A model generated the notes under the pieces. It saw only the letters and a program-made list of their open reading frames with translations. It was not told the DNA's origin and made no database searches. Below, piece by piece: positions 1 through 7,135 of a stretch of DNA of 12,690 bases. The stretch is from Burkholderiaceae bacterium (lineage in GTDB: Bacteria > Pseudomonadota > Gammaproteobacteria > Burkholderiales > Burkholderiaceae): contig CANBPJ010000047.1 of NCBI GenBank assembly GCA_947371415.1, positions 1 to 12,690 on the forward strand, read 5' to 3'. Position numbers and translations under genes: made by a program. Positions within the stretch are counted from its first letter, which is position 1. Each line of letters starts with the position of its first letter.

Positions 1-806
1 AGCCAAAGCAAACTAAATTCTGCCCCGAATTGCAATGCCGTAAAGGCAATTTTTACCAAAACCGTAAGGCACAGCAGGCTATTCAAGATTTTCCACTGGG
101 GTGCTTTCGCTCTCATGCCCAGCGATAGCAAGAGGCCCGTGCCAAGCCAACATATCGCAGTAATGATGGACTCTTGGACAACATGGTTCACCACCATCGT
201 CCCCCAGTCAACCGAGGCAAAAATGGCATGCCCCCACACTCCAGTTCCCAACCAAGAGCTTTGAGGATAAATCTGAGCCCAAGGAAAGAGTAGAAATAAG
301 GCGCATGCAGCCCAGTTCAAACCAAACCACTGATCAAACCTACGTCGAATAGCGCTACCAGAGAGCCACTGCGGACCCAAGGGAATAGCCAATAAACCGC
401 CCAATAAACTCCCCAGAACGTTTGCCCACCAATCCATTTGGCTTGGTATTCGAGTAGGTAACCAGGTTTGCAATGACTCCACACTGAAGGCCAATATGGC
501 GCTGAAACTCAAAGCGATACCCAGGGCAACAAAATTACGCCACCGAGGGTAGCAGGCAAAGACCAGCAAGAATCCCAAGGGGATATAAGCCAAGATATTC
601 ACCGAGACATCAAACAGCGTAATAAAGCGTGGCAAAGGGGCATCTAACCACGCCCAAGCAGCAATACCATTTTCAAAGTTGAAATCAAAGGGGTTTAGGC
701 TGACATAAATGATCAAAAGCGCATAACTCAAACTAATAGCCCTAGCCAAAGGCATGGCTTGGAGAGGCCAAACAAGCTTACGAGGGCGCTGATCTTCTTG
801 ATGCAT
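1..806 (-). CDS. VanZ family integral membrane protein (partial, C-terminus beyond window)
   Basis: Reading the minus strand from an ATG at 806-804 gives 268 uninterrupted codons to the left edge, so the gene is cut and its stop is not visible. The product is strongly hydrophobic. The first membrane segment is at about residues 22-40, followed by about 66-84, 92-110, 128-145, 163-178 and 208-230, with one more near 241-260. The stretch around residues 66-82 (DVSVNILAYIPLGFLL) and the later SVESLQTWLPTR...DWWANVLGSLLGG block at about 108-137 match the VanZ-like pattern: an N-I-x-x-[FY]-[IV]-P-L-G helix, then E-x-x-Q with R and D-x-x-x-N-x-L-G. VanZ was named for teicoplanin resistance, but most bacterial members have no known function. 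The gene is divergent from birA. The start is uncertain: a GGGGG run lies only one base before the ATG, and an in-frame ATG occurs at codon 18. Confidence 0.82.
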   Translation of the reverse strand, partial: MHQEDQRPRKLVWPLQAMPLARAISLSYALLIIYVSLNPFDFNFENGIAAWAWLDAPLPRFITLFDVSVNILAYIPLGFLLVFACYPRWRNFVALGIALSFSAILAFSVESLQTWLPTRIPSQMDWWANVLGSLLGGLLAIPLGPQWLSGSAIRRRFDQWFGLNWAACALFLLFPWAQIYPQSSWLGTGVWGHAIFASVDWGTMVVNHVVQESIITAICWLGTGLLLSLGMRAKAPQWKILNSLLCLTVLVKIAFTALQFGAEFSLLW

Positions 807-840
807 TCCCCCATTCTAGGTCAGCCAGGGCAGATCTTTC

Positions 841-846
841 TACAAT
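841..846 (+). promoter_or_regulatory. Possible -10 element (TACAAT) of the birA-coaX promoter
   Basis: TACAAT differs from the sigma-70 -10 consensus at one base and ends six bases before the birA ATG. The hexamer 17 bases upstream (AGGTCA, 818-823) matches the -35 consensus at only three positions. If used, transcription would start at or next to the A of the start codon, making the message leaderless. This is a single-motif call, and a promoter elsewhere in the 46-base gap cannot be excluded. Confidence 0.33.
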
Positions 847-852
847 AGGAAA

Positions 853-1653
853 ATGAGTCCGAATTGCATCCTAGAGCGCGTCGCCACCACCAAATCCACT
901 AATGACGATTTACTGGTCCGTTGGCGCGCCGGAGAATTGATTGACCCCGTCGCTCGGATGGCGCATGAGCAAACTGCTGGTAAAGGTAGGGCTGGGAGAG
1001 TCTGGCTGTCTACCCCTGAAAATACGCTTTGTTTCTCACTAGCCCACCCTTTTCAGAAGCGCCCAAACGAACTCAGCGGCCTTAGCCTGGTGATCGGCTT
1101 AGCAGTGATTGCCGGAATTGCTGCGGCCCTAGGAATCAGCGAGGCAGCATTACATCGGCAAGGTTTGCGATTGAAGTGGCCCAACGATTTACTCATCAAC
1201 AATGCCAAGCTTGGCGGCATCCTGATTGAAGGCGGGCAAACCAATCCAAGCTCACCCACCTGGATGGTGATTGGCCTTGGCCTGAACTTACGCAATGCAG
1301 ATGCCATTCAACAGGATTTAGAGGTAAATTCGGCCTTCGATGCCGCCGCCTTGGATCAACTGATGCCCGATCAAGCGCCGATTCCCGATACTGAGTTTAT
1401 TTGGCTAAAACTGATTGAGTCATTTGAGAACCATATAGTGCAATTTGATCTACATGGCTTTAGCCACTTTCAGCATCACTGGAAACAATGGGATGCCTAT
1501 GATGGGCAAGCCGTTTGTATTTCTGGTGCCGGTAAAGAATCCGCATTCGGCATCTCAGCTGGAGTAGATAGCAATGGCGCACTACTCTTAAATCAAAATA
1601 ACAAAACTATTGCCATACATGCAGGCGATGTTTCTTTACGAGTTCAATCATGA
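853..1653 (+). CDS. birA: Biotin--[acetyl-CoA-carboxylase] ligase BirA (catalytic-type, no DNA-binding domain)
   Basis: The enzyme activates biotin with ATP to biotinyl-5'-AMP and transfers it to the acceptor lysine of biotin carboxyl carrier protein, in the cytoplasm. Seen in the 266 residues: the substrate-recognition STND near residues 15-18, the glycine-rich adenylate loop AGKGRAGRVW at about 42-51, KWPNDLL at 109-114 and KLGGILIE at 119-126. A C-terminal SH3-like part (about 218-264) ends in a GDVSLR motif. The protein begins directly at the ligase domain, so the N-terminal winged-helix repressor domain of E. coli BirA is absent. This is a group I, non-regulatory ligase. ATG 853 is the first start after an in-frame stop at 817-819, and the next Met (residue 36) would remove STND. 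Its TGA overlaps the coaX start by four bases (ATGA), indicating translational coupling. Confidence 0.95.
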   Translation: MSPNCILERVATTKSTNDDLLVRWRAGELIDPVARMAHEQTAGKGRAGRVWLSTPENTLCFSLAHPFQKRPNELSGLSLVIGLAVIAGIAAALGISEAALHRQGLRLKWPNDLLINNAKLGGILIEGGQTNPSSPTWMVIGLGLNLRNADAIQQDLEVNSAFDAAALDQLMPDQAPIPDTEFIWLKLIESFENHIVQFDLHGFSHFQHHWKQWDAYDGQAVCISGAGKESAFGISAGVDSNGALLLNQNNKTIAIHAGDVSLRVQS

Positions 1654-2471
1654 GTCTCTATTTAGTATTTGACATTGGCAATACCCGCCTCAAATGGGCT
1701 GCCGTTGAATCCACGCAAAACATTGCCGACCGTAACAAAAAATTATGGGCTTATTCCGGATCGATTAGCAACCAGTCCTTCCAATCTTCCGAGCTTCGTG
1801 CAGAGTTATCCGACTACATTGCTAAAACCATGCCAAAGCCAGATGCCATCGGCTTTTGCTGCGTGGCAGGCGACGCTGCCATTAAAAATCTGCGTAGTCT
1901 TTTTCCACAATGGCAGGATCTCGATTGGAAGGAGCTGAAGGGAAACAGTCTTTATGAGGGTGTTCGCACACTCTATGAAGACCCAAGCAAGTTAGGCGCA
2001 GATCGGTGGGCCGCCCTGATTGGGGCTAGGGCACTCTCCAACAACAACACACTCGTCATTAATGCGGGCACTGCGACCACCATCGATTTACTGGGTGGCA
2101 ACGGCGTTCATTACGGTGGTTGGATTTTGCCGGGACTTCAGCTAATGCAAGAAAGTCTGCAAAATAATACTGCGCAACTTCCACTAGCAGTTCGTTCCGG
2201 TACTCCAGCAGTCCAAGCCCGCTTTGGAATAAATACAAATGAGGCAATTACCGGTGGCTGTGATGCTGCACAAATGGGAGCAATATTGCGCGCAGCTTAT
2301 TTGGCAAAAGCAATCAATCATCCCGTTGAACGCATTTGGCTGGATGGTGGCAACGCCAAAATTTTGGCAAATGAAATCAAGCAATTCCCAGAATTAGCAG
2401 CACTGCCGATTGAGCCTATTGAAGGTTTGGTATTGCGCGGCCTCTGGGCTTGGTTGCTACAAAATATTTAA
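1650..2471 (+). CDS. coaX: Type III pantothenate kinase
   Basis: CoaX phosphorylates pantothenate to 4'-phosphopantothenate, the first committed step of CoA synthesis. Members are ASKHA-fold cytoplasmic dimers that need a monovalent cation and are not feedback-inhibited by CoA (family knowledge). Seen in the 273 residues: the N-terminal phosphate motif FDIGNTRLKW (7-16), GADRW with the conserved Asp (116-120), the INAGTATTIDLL block (137-148) and GGWILPG (156-162). TGG at 201-203 and the LDGGNA motif at 231-236 follow. The length is normal for the family. The start overlaps the birA stop as ATGA with no clear Shine-Dalgarno, so expression is probably coupled to birA. The pair is commonly adjacent in Burkholderiales; both supply cofactors for acyl metabolism. 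The gene is followed by the convergent hldC gene after 37 bases. Confidence 0.96.
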   Translation: MSLYLVFDIGNTRLKWAAVESTQNIADRNKKLWAYSGSISNQSFQSSELRAELSDYIAKTMPKPDAIGFCCVAGDAAIKNLRSLFPQWQDLDWKELKGNSLYEGVRTLYEDPSKLGADRWAALIGARALSNNNTLVINAGTATTIDLLGGNGVHYGGWILPGLQLMQESLQNNTAQLPLAVRSGTPAVQARFGINTNEAITGGCDAAQMGAILRAAYLAKAINHPVERIWLDGGNAKILANEIKQFPELAALPIEPIEGLVLRGLWAWLLQNI

Positions 2472-2495
2472 GGGCACAAGCTAGTCTTTCGCCCT
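2461..2495 (-). terminator. Possible terminator hairpin for the hldC gene, in the coaX/hldC convergent gap
   Basis: AGGGC (2471-2475) pairs with GCCCT (2491-2495). An inner AAG/CTT pairing (2478-2480 with 2486-2488) closes a five-base loop after a two-base internal bulge on each side. Read on the minus strand, the stem is followed by the A/T-rich tail TAAATATTTT. Read on the plus strand it is followed by GAGAATTG, with no T tract, so it fits hldC better than coaX. It overlaps the coaX stop codon. The stem is short and interrupted, so the call is tentative. Confidence 0.35.
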
Positions 2496-2508
2496 GAGAA
2501 TTGAGTAT

Positions 2509-3000
2509 TTAGCTGGTGCGAATCTTGCCCAAGAGCGTCGTAGTGGAACGCTCATATAAAAATGGAATGGCAATGGCTTTACCGCCCCAAGTCTTGACCA
2601 GATGAGACTCTTCCAGAGTATCGATTTCATAATCCCCACCCTTGACGTAAATATCCGGACGAATTTTGGCGATTAAGTTCACTGGGGTCTGCTCAGTAAA
2701 TAGCACAGCTAAATCCACGCTAGCAAGAGCAGCCAATAAGGCTTGACGGTCTGCTTCTGTATTAATGGGGCGATCATCCCCCTTTCCCAGCATTTTGACT
2801 GAGGCATCGGAGTTCACTCCAACCACAAGACTAGCCCCCAATTCCCGAGCTTGAGCTAAATAACTGGCATGACCACGATGCAAAATATCAAAGACACCAT
2901 TTGTGAATACAAGCGGTCTTGGAAGCGCAGCAATCCGAGCATCTAGCTCTTCTGGAGAACAGACTTTGGACTCAAATGAGGGTAAAGGTAAGGAGGTCAT
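2509..3000 (-). CDS. rfaE2: D-glycero-beta-D-manno-heptose 1-phosphate adenylyltransferase (stand-alone RfaE2/HldC)
   Basis: This nucleotidyltransferase uses ATP to convert D-glycero-beta-D-manno-heptose 1-phosphate to ADP-heptose, the precursor of the LPS inner-core heptoses, in the cytoplasm. Seen in the 163 residues: a Rossmann-type cytidylyltransferase-like domain with TNGVFDILHRGHASYL (33-48), including the HxGH signature at 41-44. VGVNSDASVK at about 60-69 and VKGGDY at 119-124 follow. The terminal ERSTTTLLGKIR (150-161) contains the second nucleotide-binding motif. The size matches the adenylyltransferase half of E. coli HldE without its kinase half, so a separate heptose-7-phosphate kinase gene is expected elsewhere. 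The ATG at 3000 is the first in-frame start but has no recognisable Shine-Dalgarno. The gene stands alone: convergent with coaX and divergent from the peroxidase operon. Confidence 0.93.
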   Translation of the reverse strand: MTSLPLPSFESKVCSPEELDARIAALPRPLVFTNGVFDILHRGHASYLAQARELGASLVVGVNSDASVKMLGKGDDRPINTEADRQALLAALASVDLAVLFTEQTPVNLIAKIRPDIYVKGGDYEIDTLEESHLVKTWGGKAIAIPFLYERSTTTLLGKIRTS

Positions 3001-3003
3001 AAC

Positions 3004-3017
3004 GCCATATTAATGGC
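3004..3017. repeat. Short inverted repeat GCCAT-N4-ATGGC just upstream of hldC
   Basis: GCCAT (3004-3008) and ATGGC (3013-3017) are perfect inverse complements separated by ATTA. The element begins four bases before the hldC start codon in the divergent 90-base gap. It could be a small operator or a weak hairpin at the 5' end of the hldC message. A second, smaller palindrome (GTCT-T-AGAC, 3050-3058) lies nearer the peroxidase gene. Neither matches a regulator site I can name, and such short repeats arise by chance. Confidence 0.3.
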
Positions 3018-3090
3018 ATTGAGACAGGTCCAACGATATTTACCAGAATGTCTTAGACTTGGACATCCCCGCAAAAGCAAAAGGCTTTAG

Positions 3091-3669
3091 ATGATTCATA
3101 AGATGACAAAGCACTTATTAGCAATACTTTTACTCATTCCAGTGATGCAATTCGTGGAGGCAGCCCCCTTGGCACCCTCAAGCTGCAGCCCCCTCTTGTC
3201 ACACACCTTCCCAAGGTTGCAAGATGAGGCACCACAAAACCTCTGTCAATATCAAGGCAAAGTAATCTTGGTCGTTAATACTGCGAGTTTTTGTGGGTTC
3301 ACTAGTCAATATGAGGGCCTAGAGAAGTTATATACCAAATACAAAGATCGTGGCTTGGTTGTGCTGGGCTTCCCATCCAATGATTTTGGGCAGCAAGAAC
3401 CCGGCAGTAATAAAGAAATTGCTGACTTCTGCAAAAATACTTATGACGTGAAGTTCCCCATGTTCGCCAAGAGCTCAGTCAGTGGAAGTAATCCAAACCC
3501 CTTATTTAAGATGCTCATTGCCAAGACCGGTACGACGCCTAAATGGAATTTCTATAAATATCTGATTGATCGCAACGGCAATGTAATAGATGCATTTGGC
3601 AGCATGACTAAACCCACTAGCACCAGCATTACCGGCGAAATAGAAAAACTTCTTGGAGAAAAAATTTAG
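3091..3669 (+). CDS. Exported glutathione peroxidase family protein (thioredoxin-fold peroxidase)
   Basis: Reduces hydrogen peroxide or lipid and organic hydroperoxides. The 192 residues start with a Sec-type signal (basic MIHKMTKH, hydrophobic 9-20, likely cleavage near VEA-AP at 24-25), so the mature domain should be periplasmic. Family signatures: VNTASFCGFT with the peroxidatic Cys68, GFPSNDFGQQEPG with Gln102, and KWNFYKYLI with Trp152 and Asn153. Cys114 in FCKNTYDVKFPMF lies 46 residues after Cys68, the spacing of the redox pair in yeast Gpx3 (Cys36/Cys82). This suggests a two-Cys, thioredoxin-type mechanism rather than a glutathione one. Cys32 and Cys52 are extra. ATG 3091 has AAAGG about six bases upstream; ATG 3103 is an alternative that still leaves a signal peptide. 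The stop codon shares its last base with the GTG start of the next gene (TAGTG), so this is probably the first gene of the operon through 7905. Confidence 0.92.
   Translation: MIHKMTKHLLAILLLIPVMQFVEAAPLAPSSCSPLLSHTFPRLQDEAPQNLCQYQGKVILVVNTASFCGFTSQYEGLEKLYTKYKDRGLVVLGFPSNDFGQQEPGSNKEIADFCKNTYDVKFPMFAKSSVSGSNPNPLFKMLIAKTGTTPKWNFYKYLIDRNGNVIDAFGSMTKPTSTSITGEIEKLLGEKI
3655..3658 (+). promoter_or_regulatory. Ribosome binding site (GGAG) supporting the GTG start at 3669
   Basis: GGAGA inside the last codons of the peroxidase gene sits ten bases before GTG 3669. This supports GTG as the true start of the flavoprotein, whose FAD-binding motif begins only a few residues later. It is the only clear Shine-Dalgarno among the internal junctions of this operon. 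Confidence 0.55.
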
Positions 3670-5057
3670 TGAGCAAGAAAAAAGTTGCCATTATTGGTGC
3701 TGGAATATCCGGTCTAGGATGCGCCTACGCATTAAGACAACACCCTGATTTAGACATCACGCTATTTGAGGGTGGCAATCATATTGGTGGTCACAGCAAT
3801 ACCGTGGACTTCTCAGTGAATACACCTCAAGGTACGATTACTCATGGGGTGGATACTGGGTTTTTAGTATTCAATCGCAAGACCTATCCTCGTTTAGTTC
3901 GTCTATTTGAAGAGATCCAAGTTCCGATTGCACCATCAGAAATGTCATTTTCGGTATCGATTGATGCCAGTGAAAAAACGGGGCGATCTAAAAAAATTGA
4001 ATGGGCCGGCAATGATCTCAATTCATTTTTTGGGCAAAGATCAAACTTACTGTCACCCTCCTTTTGGAGAATGGCCTATGACATCCTGCGCTTTAATCGC
4101 CTTGCCACCCAACTGGCTGAAGAGCAAATCACCACCAAGCTGGAATACTCTGAACCAGATGAGCGTATTAAAGACTTTCTAGATCGTAATCGCTTTAGCA
4201 CCAGCTTTAGAGAGAATTATTTCTTGCCGATGATTGGCGCAATCTGGTCATGCTCGGTTGAGCAGATGCTGGAGTTCCCTATTCAAACCATGGTGCGCTT
4301 CTGTCATAACCACGGCCTTCTGCAAATTCAGAATCGCCCTCAATGGCTTACCGTTCAGGGTGGATCACGAGAGTATGTGAAGCTTTTAGTTGCGGCCTTG
4401 GAAAAAAATCGAGTCAAAGTTTTGCGTGAGTCCGTTAATCGCGTTAATGCGAGCCAAACTAAACAGTCCCCAGTCGAAGTTATCACCGCTTCTGGCTCAC
4501 ATTGGTTTGACGAAGTGGTGATGGCCTGCCATAGCGATCAGACCTTAGATTTGGTTCATGGCATCCAGCAAGACGCCCGAAATATTCTGGCATCGGTTCC
4601 CTATCAAAAGAACCGTGCCATTTTGCATACGGATACGGATTTCTTACCCACTAACCAGCGCTGCTGGGCAGCCTGGAACTACACAGCAAAATCTGGTGCG
4701 ACCCCAACGGCACAACAGCATGTGAGCGTGAACTATTTAATTAACCGCCTGCAACCCTTGCCAAAAGCACTTCACAACACGCAAATTATTGTGAGCTTAA
4801 ATCCACTCACCGACCCAAATCCACAGCTAGTTCATGAAGAAATTCATTATTCACATCCCGTATTTGATATGCGCGCAGTACAGGCACAAAAAGAGCTGCC
4901 CCTGATTCAGGGTAATTCCTCTATTTGGTATTGCGGCGCATGGACAGGCTTTGGTTTCCATGAGGATGGTCTGCGCTCTGGTGAGTTGGTGGCAAAGGAT
5001 CTTATGGAAAGCATTGCCTTTAGCGCGCACCCCAACTTCACCCAAGATGTTCAGTAA
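3669..5057 (+). CDS. FAD-dependent amine-oxidase-type oxidoreductase (COG2907-like)
   Basis: A flavoprotein of the amine oxidase/phytoene desaturase superfamily, 462 residues. Seen: the N-terminal dinucleotide-binding fold VAIIGAGISGLGCAYAL (6-22, GxGxxG at 10-15), the following acidic residue and glycine pair LFEGGNHIGGHSNT (32-45), and GVDTGFLVFN (60-69). A C-terminal FAD-contact block CGAWTGFGFHEDGLRSG (422-438) matches the Y/W-C/A-G-x-W...G-x-HE-x-G-x-x-SG pattern of this subgroup. There is no signal peptide or clear membrane segment. In other proteobacteria close relatives sit next to DUF1365 and cyclopropane-synthase-like genes, as here, so a role in oxidising or desaturating phospholipid acyl chains is plausible; the substrate is not known from the sequence. 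Start is GTG sharing one base with the peroxidase stop. Its TAA is followed directly by the next ATG with no gap. Confidence 0.9.
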   Translation: MSKKKVAIIGAGISGLGCAYALRQHPDLDITLFEGGNHIGGHSNTVDFSVNTPQGTITHGVDTGFLVFNRKTYPRLVRLFEEIQVPIAPSEMSFSVSIDASEKTGRSKKIEWAGNDLNSFFGQRSNLLSPSFWRMAYDILRFNRLATQLAEEQITTKLEYSEPDERIKDFLDRNRFSTSFRENYFLPMIGAIWSCSVEQMLEFPIQTMVRFCHNHGLLQIQNRPQWLTVQGGSREYVKLLVAALEKNRVKVLRESVNRVNASQTKQSPVEVITASGSHWFDEVVMACHSDQTLDLVHGIQQDARNILASVPYQKNRAILHTDTDFLPTNQRCWAAWNYTAKSGATPTAQQHVSVNYLINRLQPLPKALHNTQIIVSLNPLTDPNPQLVHEEIHYSHPVFDMRAVQAQKELPLIQGNSSIWYCGAWTGFGFHEDGLRSGELVAKDLMESIAFSAHPNFTQDVQ

Positions 5058-5843
5058 ATGAATTTACCAACGATTAATTTTGGAGCGGTAAAGCATCGGC
5101 GTTTTCGCCCCGCCCAAAATGCGTTTGGTTATGGTGTATTTACTTTATCCATTCCAATGCGTGCGCGCAAAGCAGATACAACTTTGCTGAGCAAATATGG
5201 TTTGAGAGACAATCGATTCGGGCTTTTTTCATTCTTCGATCAAGATCATGGAATGGGTATGGGAGATAGTCTTGCCTGGATCGAACAGATTCTTCAAGAA
5301 AATCAGATTCACTGTGTCGGTGGTGAGATTTGGCTACAAACATTTCCACGGGTGCTCGGCTATGTCTTTAATCCAGTAAGCTTTTGGATCTGCACTAGAG
5401 CTGATGGGCAAGTACAAGCCGTGCTCGCCGAAGTCAACAACACCTTTGGTGAGCGGCACTGCTACCTTCTCCATCATGACTCCGGTGTAGCACTGAAATC
5501 TGGGGAGACCCTCGTTAGCAAGAAAGTGTTTCATGTGTCACCTTTCTGCGATGTGCGCGGGGAATATCACTTCCGCTTTTTGTTTCCCCAAGATAGCAAC
5601 TCTAAAAGCAATATTGTTTGTCGTATTGAGCTCCATGAAGATGGTGCCCCGCTAATTAACACCAGCATTAGTGGTTTAGCTCAACCCTTAAGTAAAAGCG
5701 TACTTTACCTCGCGTTTCTGCGCTACCCACTAATGAGTCTTGGTGTCATTGGTAGAATCCACTGGCAAGCATTGAAATTATGGCTAAAAGGTGTACCTTT
5801 TTACTCAAAACCAAAACCCCCTGAAATTGAAATTACTCGATGA
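5058..5843 (+). CDS. DUF1365 domain-containing protein
   Basis: Uncharacterised family; no enzymatic role is established. The 261 residues span a single DUF1365 domain. The opening FGAVKHRRFRPAQNAFGY (8-25) has the conserved H-x-R-x-x-P start, followed by FNPVSFW (104-110), AEVNNTFGERHCYLL (124-138) and FHVSPFCDVRGEYHFRF (158-174). A C-terminal amphipathic to hydrophobic part is at about 212-245. His, Arg and Asn in these blocks are invariant-looking, which suggests catalysis or ligand binding rather than a structural role. The first base follows the flavoprotein stop with no spacing and no Shine-Dalgarno, and the TGA overlaps the next ATG, so synthesis is probably coupled on both sides. The constant association with the flavoprotein and the Cfa-like methyltransferase suggests a part in the same lipid modification (inference). 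Confidence 0.9.
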   Translation: MNLPTINFGAVKHRRFRPAQNAFGYGVFTLSIPMRARKADTTLLSKYGLRDNRFGLFSFFDQDHGMGMGDSLAWIEQILQENQIHCVGGEIWLQTFPRVLGYVFNPVSFWICTRADGQVQAVLAEVNNTFGERHCYLLHHDSGVALKSGETLVSKKVFHVSPFCDVRGEYHFRFLFPQDSNSKSNIVCRIELHEDGAPLINTSISGLAQPLSKSVLYLAFLRYPLMSLGVIGRIHWQALKLWLKGVPFYSKPKPPEIEITR

Positions 5844-7135
5844 ATCGCCCTGGTCAATCATTGCTGTCACGCCTGATATTTTCGCGTCCAGAGAAACAAG
5901 TATCTAAGCGGCAGCAATACCGCTCAAGCACAGATACCTTATTAGGCTTGCTGTCTCGATTGCGTAGCGGCCATCTTGTACTCACCCTACCCAATAAAGA
6001 GCTTAGGGAGTTTGGCAATGCTGCCGACCCACTCCATGCAGAAATTCAGGTACTAGACTGGTCGGTCTTTAAGCAGGTGTTATCCCATGGTGATATTGGC
6101 TTCGCTGAGAGCTATATTCGTGGTGAATGGAATACGCCTGATCTCAAGGCCGTTCTAGAACTCGCCATTCGCAATCGCACCATCCTAGAAAAAGCCATTT
6201 ATGGAAGCTGGCTAGGCTCCTTAGCGTATCGCCTGAAGCATTGGTTTAGGGATAACTCAAAATCAGGTAGCCGCAAAAATATTCATGCGCACTACGATTT
6301 AGGCAATGCTTTCTATACGCTGTGGCTCGATCCCACCATGAGCTATTCCAGCGCCTGGTTCTCTGAGGGCGACCAGCAAACATTGAGCCAAGCTCAGCGC
6401 GCTAAGATCAAACGTATTCTGAAGTCCATCCACGCTAAAGCTGGTGACCAACTTTTAGAGATAGGTTGTGGCTGGGGTGGCTTCATGGAAGAGGCGTTGC
6501 GCAATGACAATCAAATCACCGGCCTCACCTTATCCACAGAACAAAAGTCTTTTGCTGAATCTCGACTTCAGAGTGTTTCAGCGGAAGTAGGTAACTCACA
6601 AAAGTTTGAGGTTCGTCTTCAAGACTACCGGGACTGCACGGAACAGTTTGATGGTATTGCCTCTATCGAAATGTTTGAAGCAGTTGGTGAAAATCATTGG
6701 GGTGAATATTTCCAAACCATTGCTAAGCGCCTCAAAGTAGGTGGCAGAGCCTGCATTCAAACCATCGTCATCGCAGAGGATCTGTTTGATCGCTACCGCC
6801 ACAGTACTGACTTTATTCAACAATATGTGTTTCCGGGGGGCATGTTGCCCTCGCCCTCTAAATTCAAGGCTGCTGCGGCTAGCGCAGGCCTAATGGTGGA
6901 GTCAGAGTTTGCCTTTGGTGTCGACTATGCAAAAACCTTATGTCTCTGGCGCGATAGCTTTAACCAGAAGATTGACGAAATCTATCAACTGGGTTTTGAT
7001 GAGGCTTTCATTCGTCTCTGGAATTTCTATCTCATGTATTGCGCCGCCGGCTTCTCCGAAAAGAGCATTGATGTTGTGCAGTTCACCTTAAAACATCAAT
7101 CTAATCATCTTTCTGGCGATACACTGTCATCATGA
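5840..7135 (+). CDS. Cyclopropane-fatty-acyl-phospholipid synthase-like SAM methyltransferase
   Basis: Expected to transfer a methyl group from SAM to double bonds of membrane phospholipid acyl chains. The 431 residues hold an N-terminal lipid-binding part (about 35-140) and a Rossmann methyltransferase domain. NIHAHYDLGNAFY (147-159), SAM motif I LLEIGCGWGGF (205-215), GLTLSTEQ (228-235), SIEMFEAVGENHW (275-287), YVFPGGMLPS (329-338), VDYAKTLCLW (361-370) and MYCAAGF (399-405) are all visible. Aligned by motif to E. coli Cfa, Glu239 (here E280), Tyr317 (Y363) and Cys354 (C401) are kept. The bicarbonate ligand His266 is Gln307, and Cys139 is Ser171. This substitution suggests a different reaction outcome, so I do not assign cfa. 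Length exceeds E. coli Cfa (382). The start overlaps the DUF1365 stop as ATGA; the end overlaps the SDR start likewise. Confidence 0.9.
   Translation: MNRPGQSLLSRLIFSRPEKQVSKRQQYRSSTDTLLGLLSRLRSGHLVLTLPNKELREFGNAADPLHAEIQVLDWSVFKQVLSHGDIGFAESYIRGEWNTPDLKAVLELAIRNRTILEKAIYGSWLGSLAYRLKHWFRDNSKSGSRKNIHAHYDLGNAFYTLWLDPTMSYSSAWFSEGDQQTLSQAQRAKIKRILKSIHAKAGDQLLEIGCGWGGFMEEALRNDNQITGLTLSTEQKSFAESRLQSVSAEVGNSQKFEVRLQDYRDCTEQFDGIASIEMFEAVGENHWGEYFQTIAKRLKVGGRACIQTIVIAEDLFDRYRHSTDFIQQYVFPGGMLPSPSKFKAAAASAGLMVESEFAFGVDYAKTLCLWRDSFNQKIDEIYQLGFDEAFIRLWNFYLMYCAAGFSEKSIDVVQFTLKHQSNHLSGDTLSS

Noticed and set aside
1053..1307. 84-codon minus-strand frame opposite birA
   Set aside because: Lies fully inside the conserved birA catalytic domain, with no family match I recognise and no ribosome site.
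3118..3186. Possible lipoprotein signal ending at Cys32 of the peroxidase
   Set aside because: The residues before the Cys (PSS) do not form a lipobox and the Cys is 12 residues past the hydrophobic core; a signal peptidase I site near VEA-AP fits better.
5840..7135. Naming the methyltransferase gene cfa
   Set aside because: The His-to-Gln change in the bicarbonate pocket and the operon context make true cyclopropane synthase activity uncertain, so the symbol was withheld.
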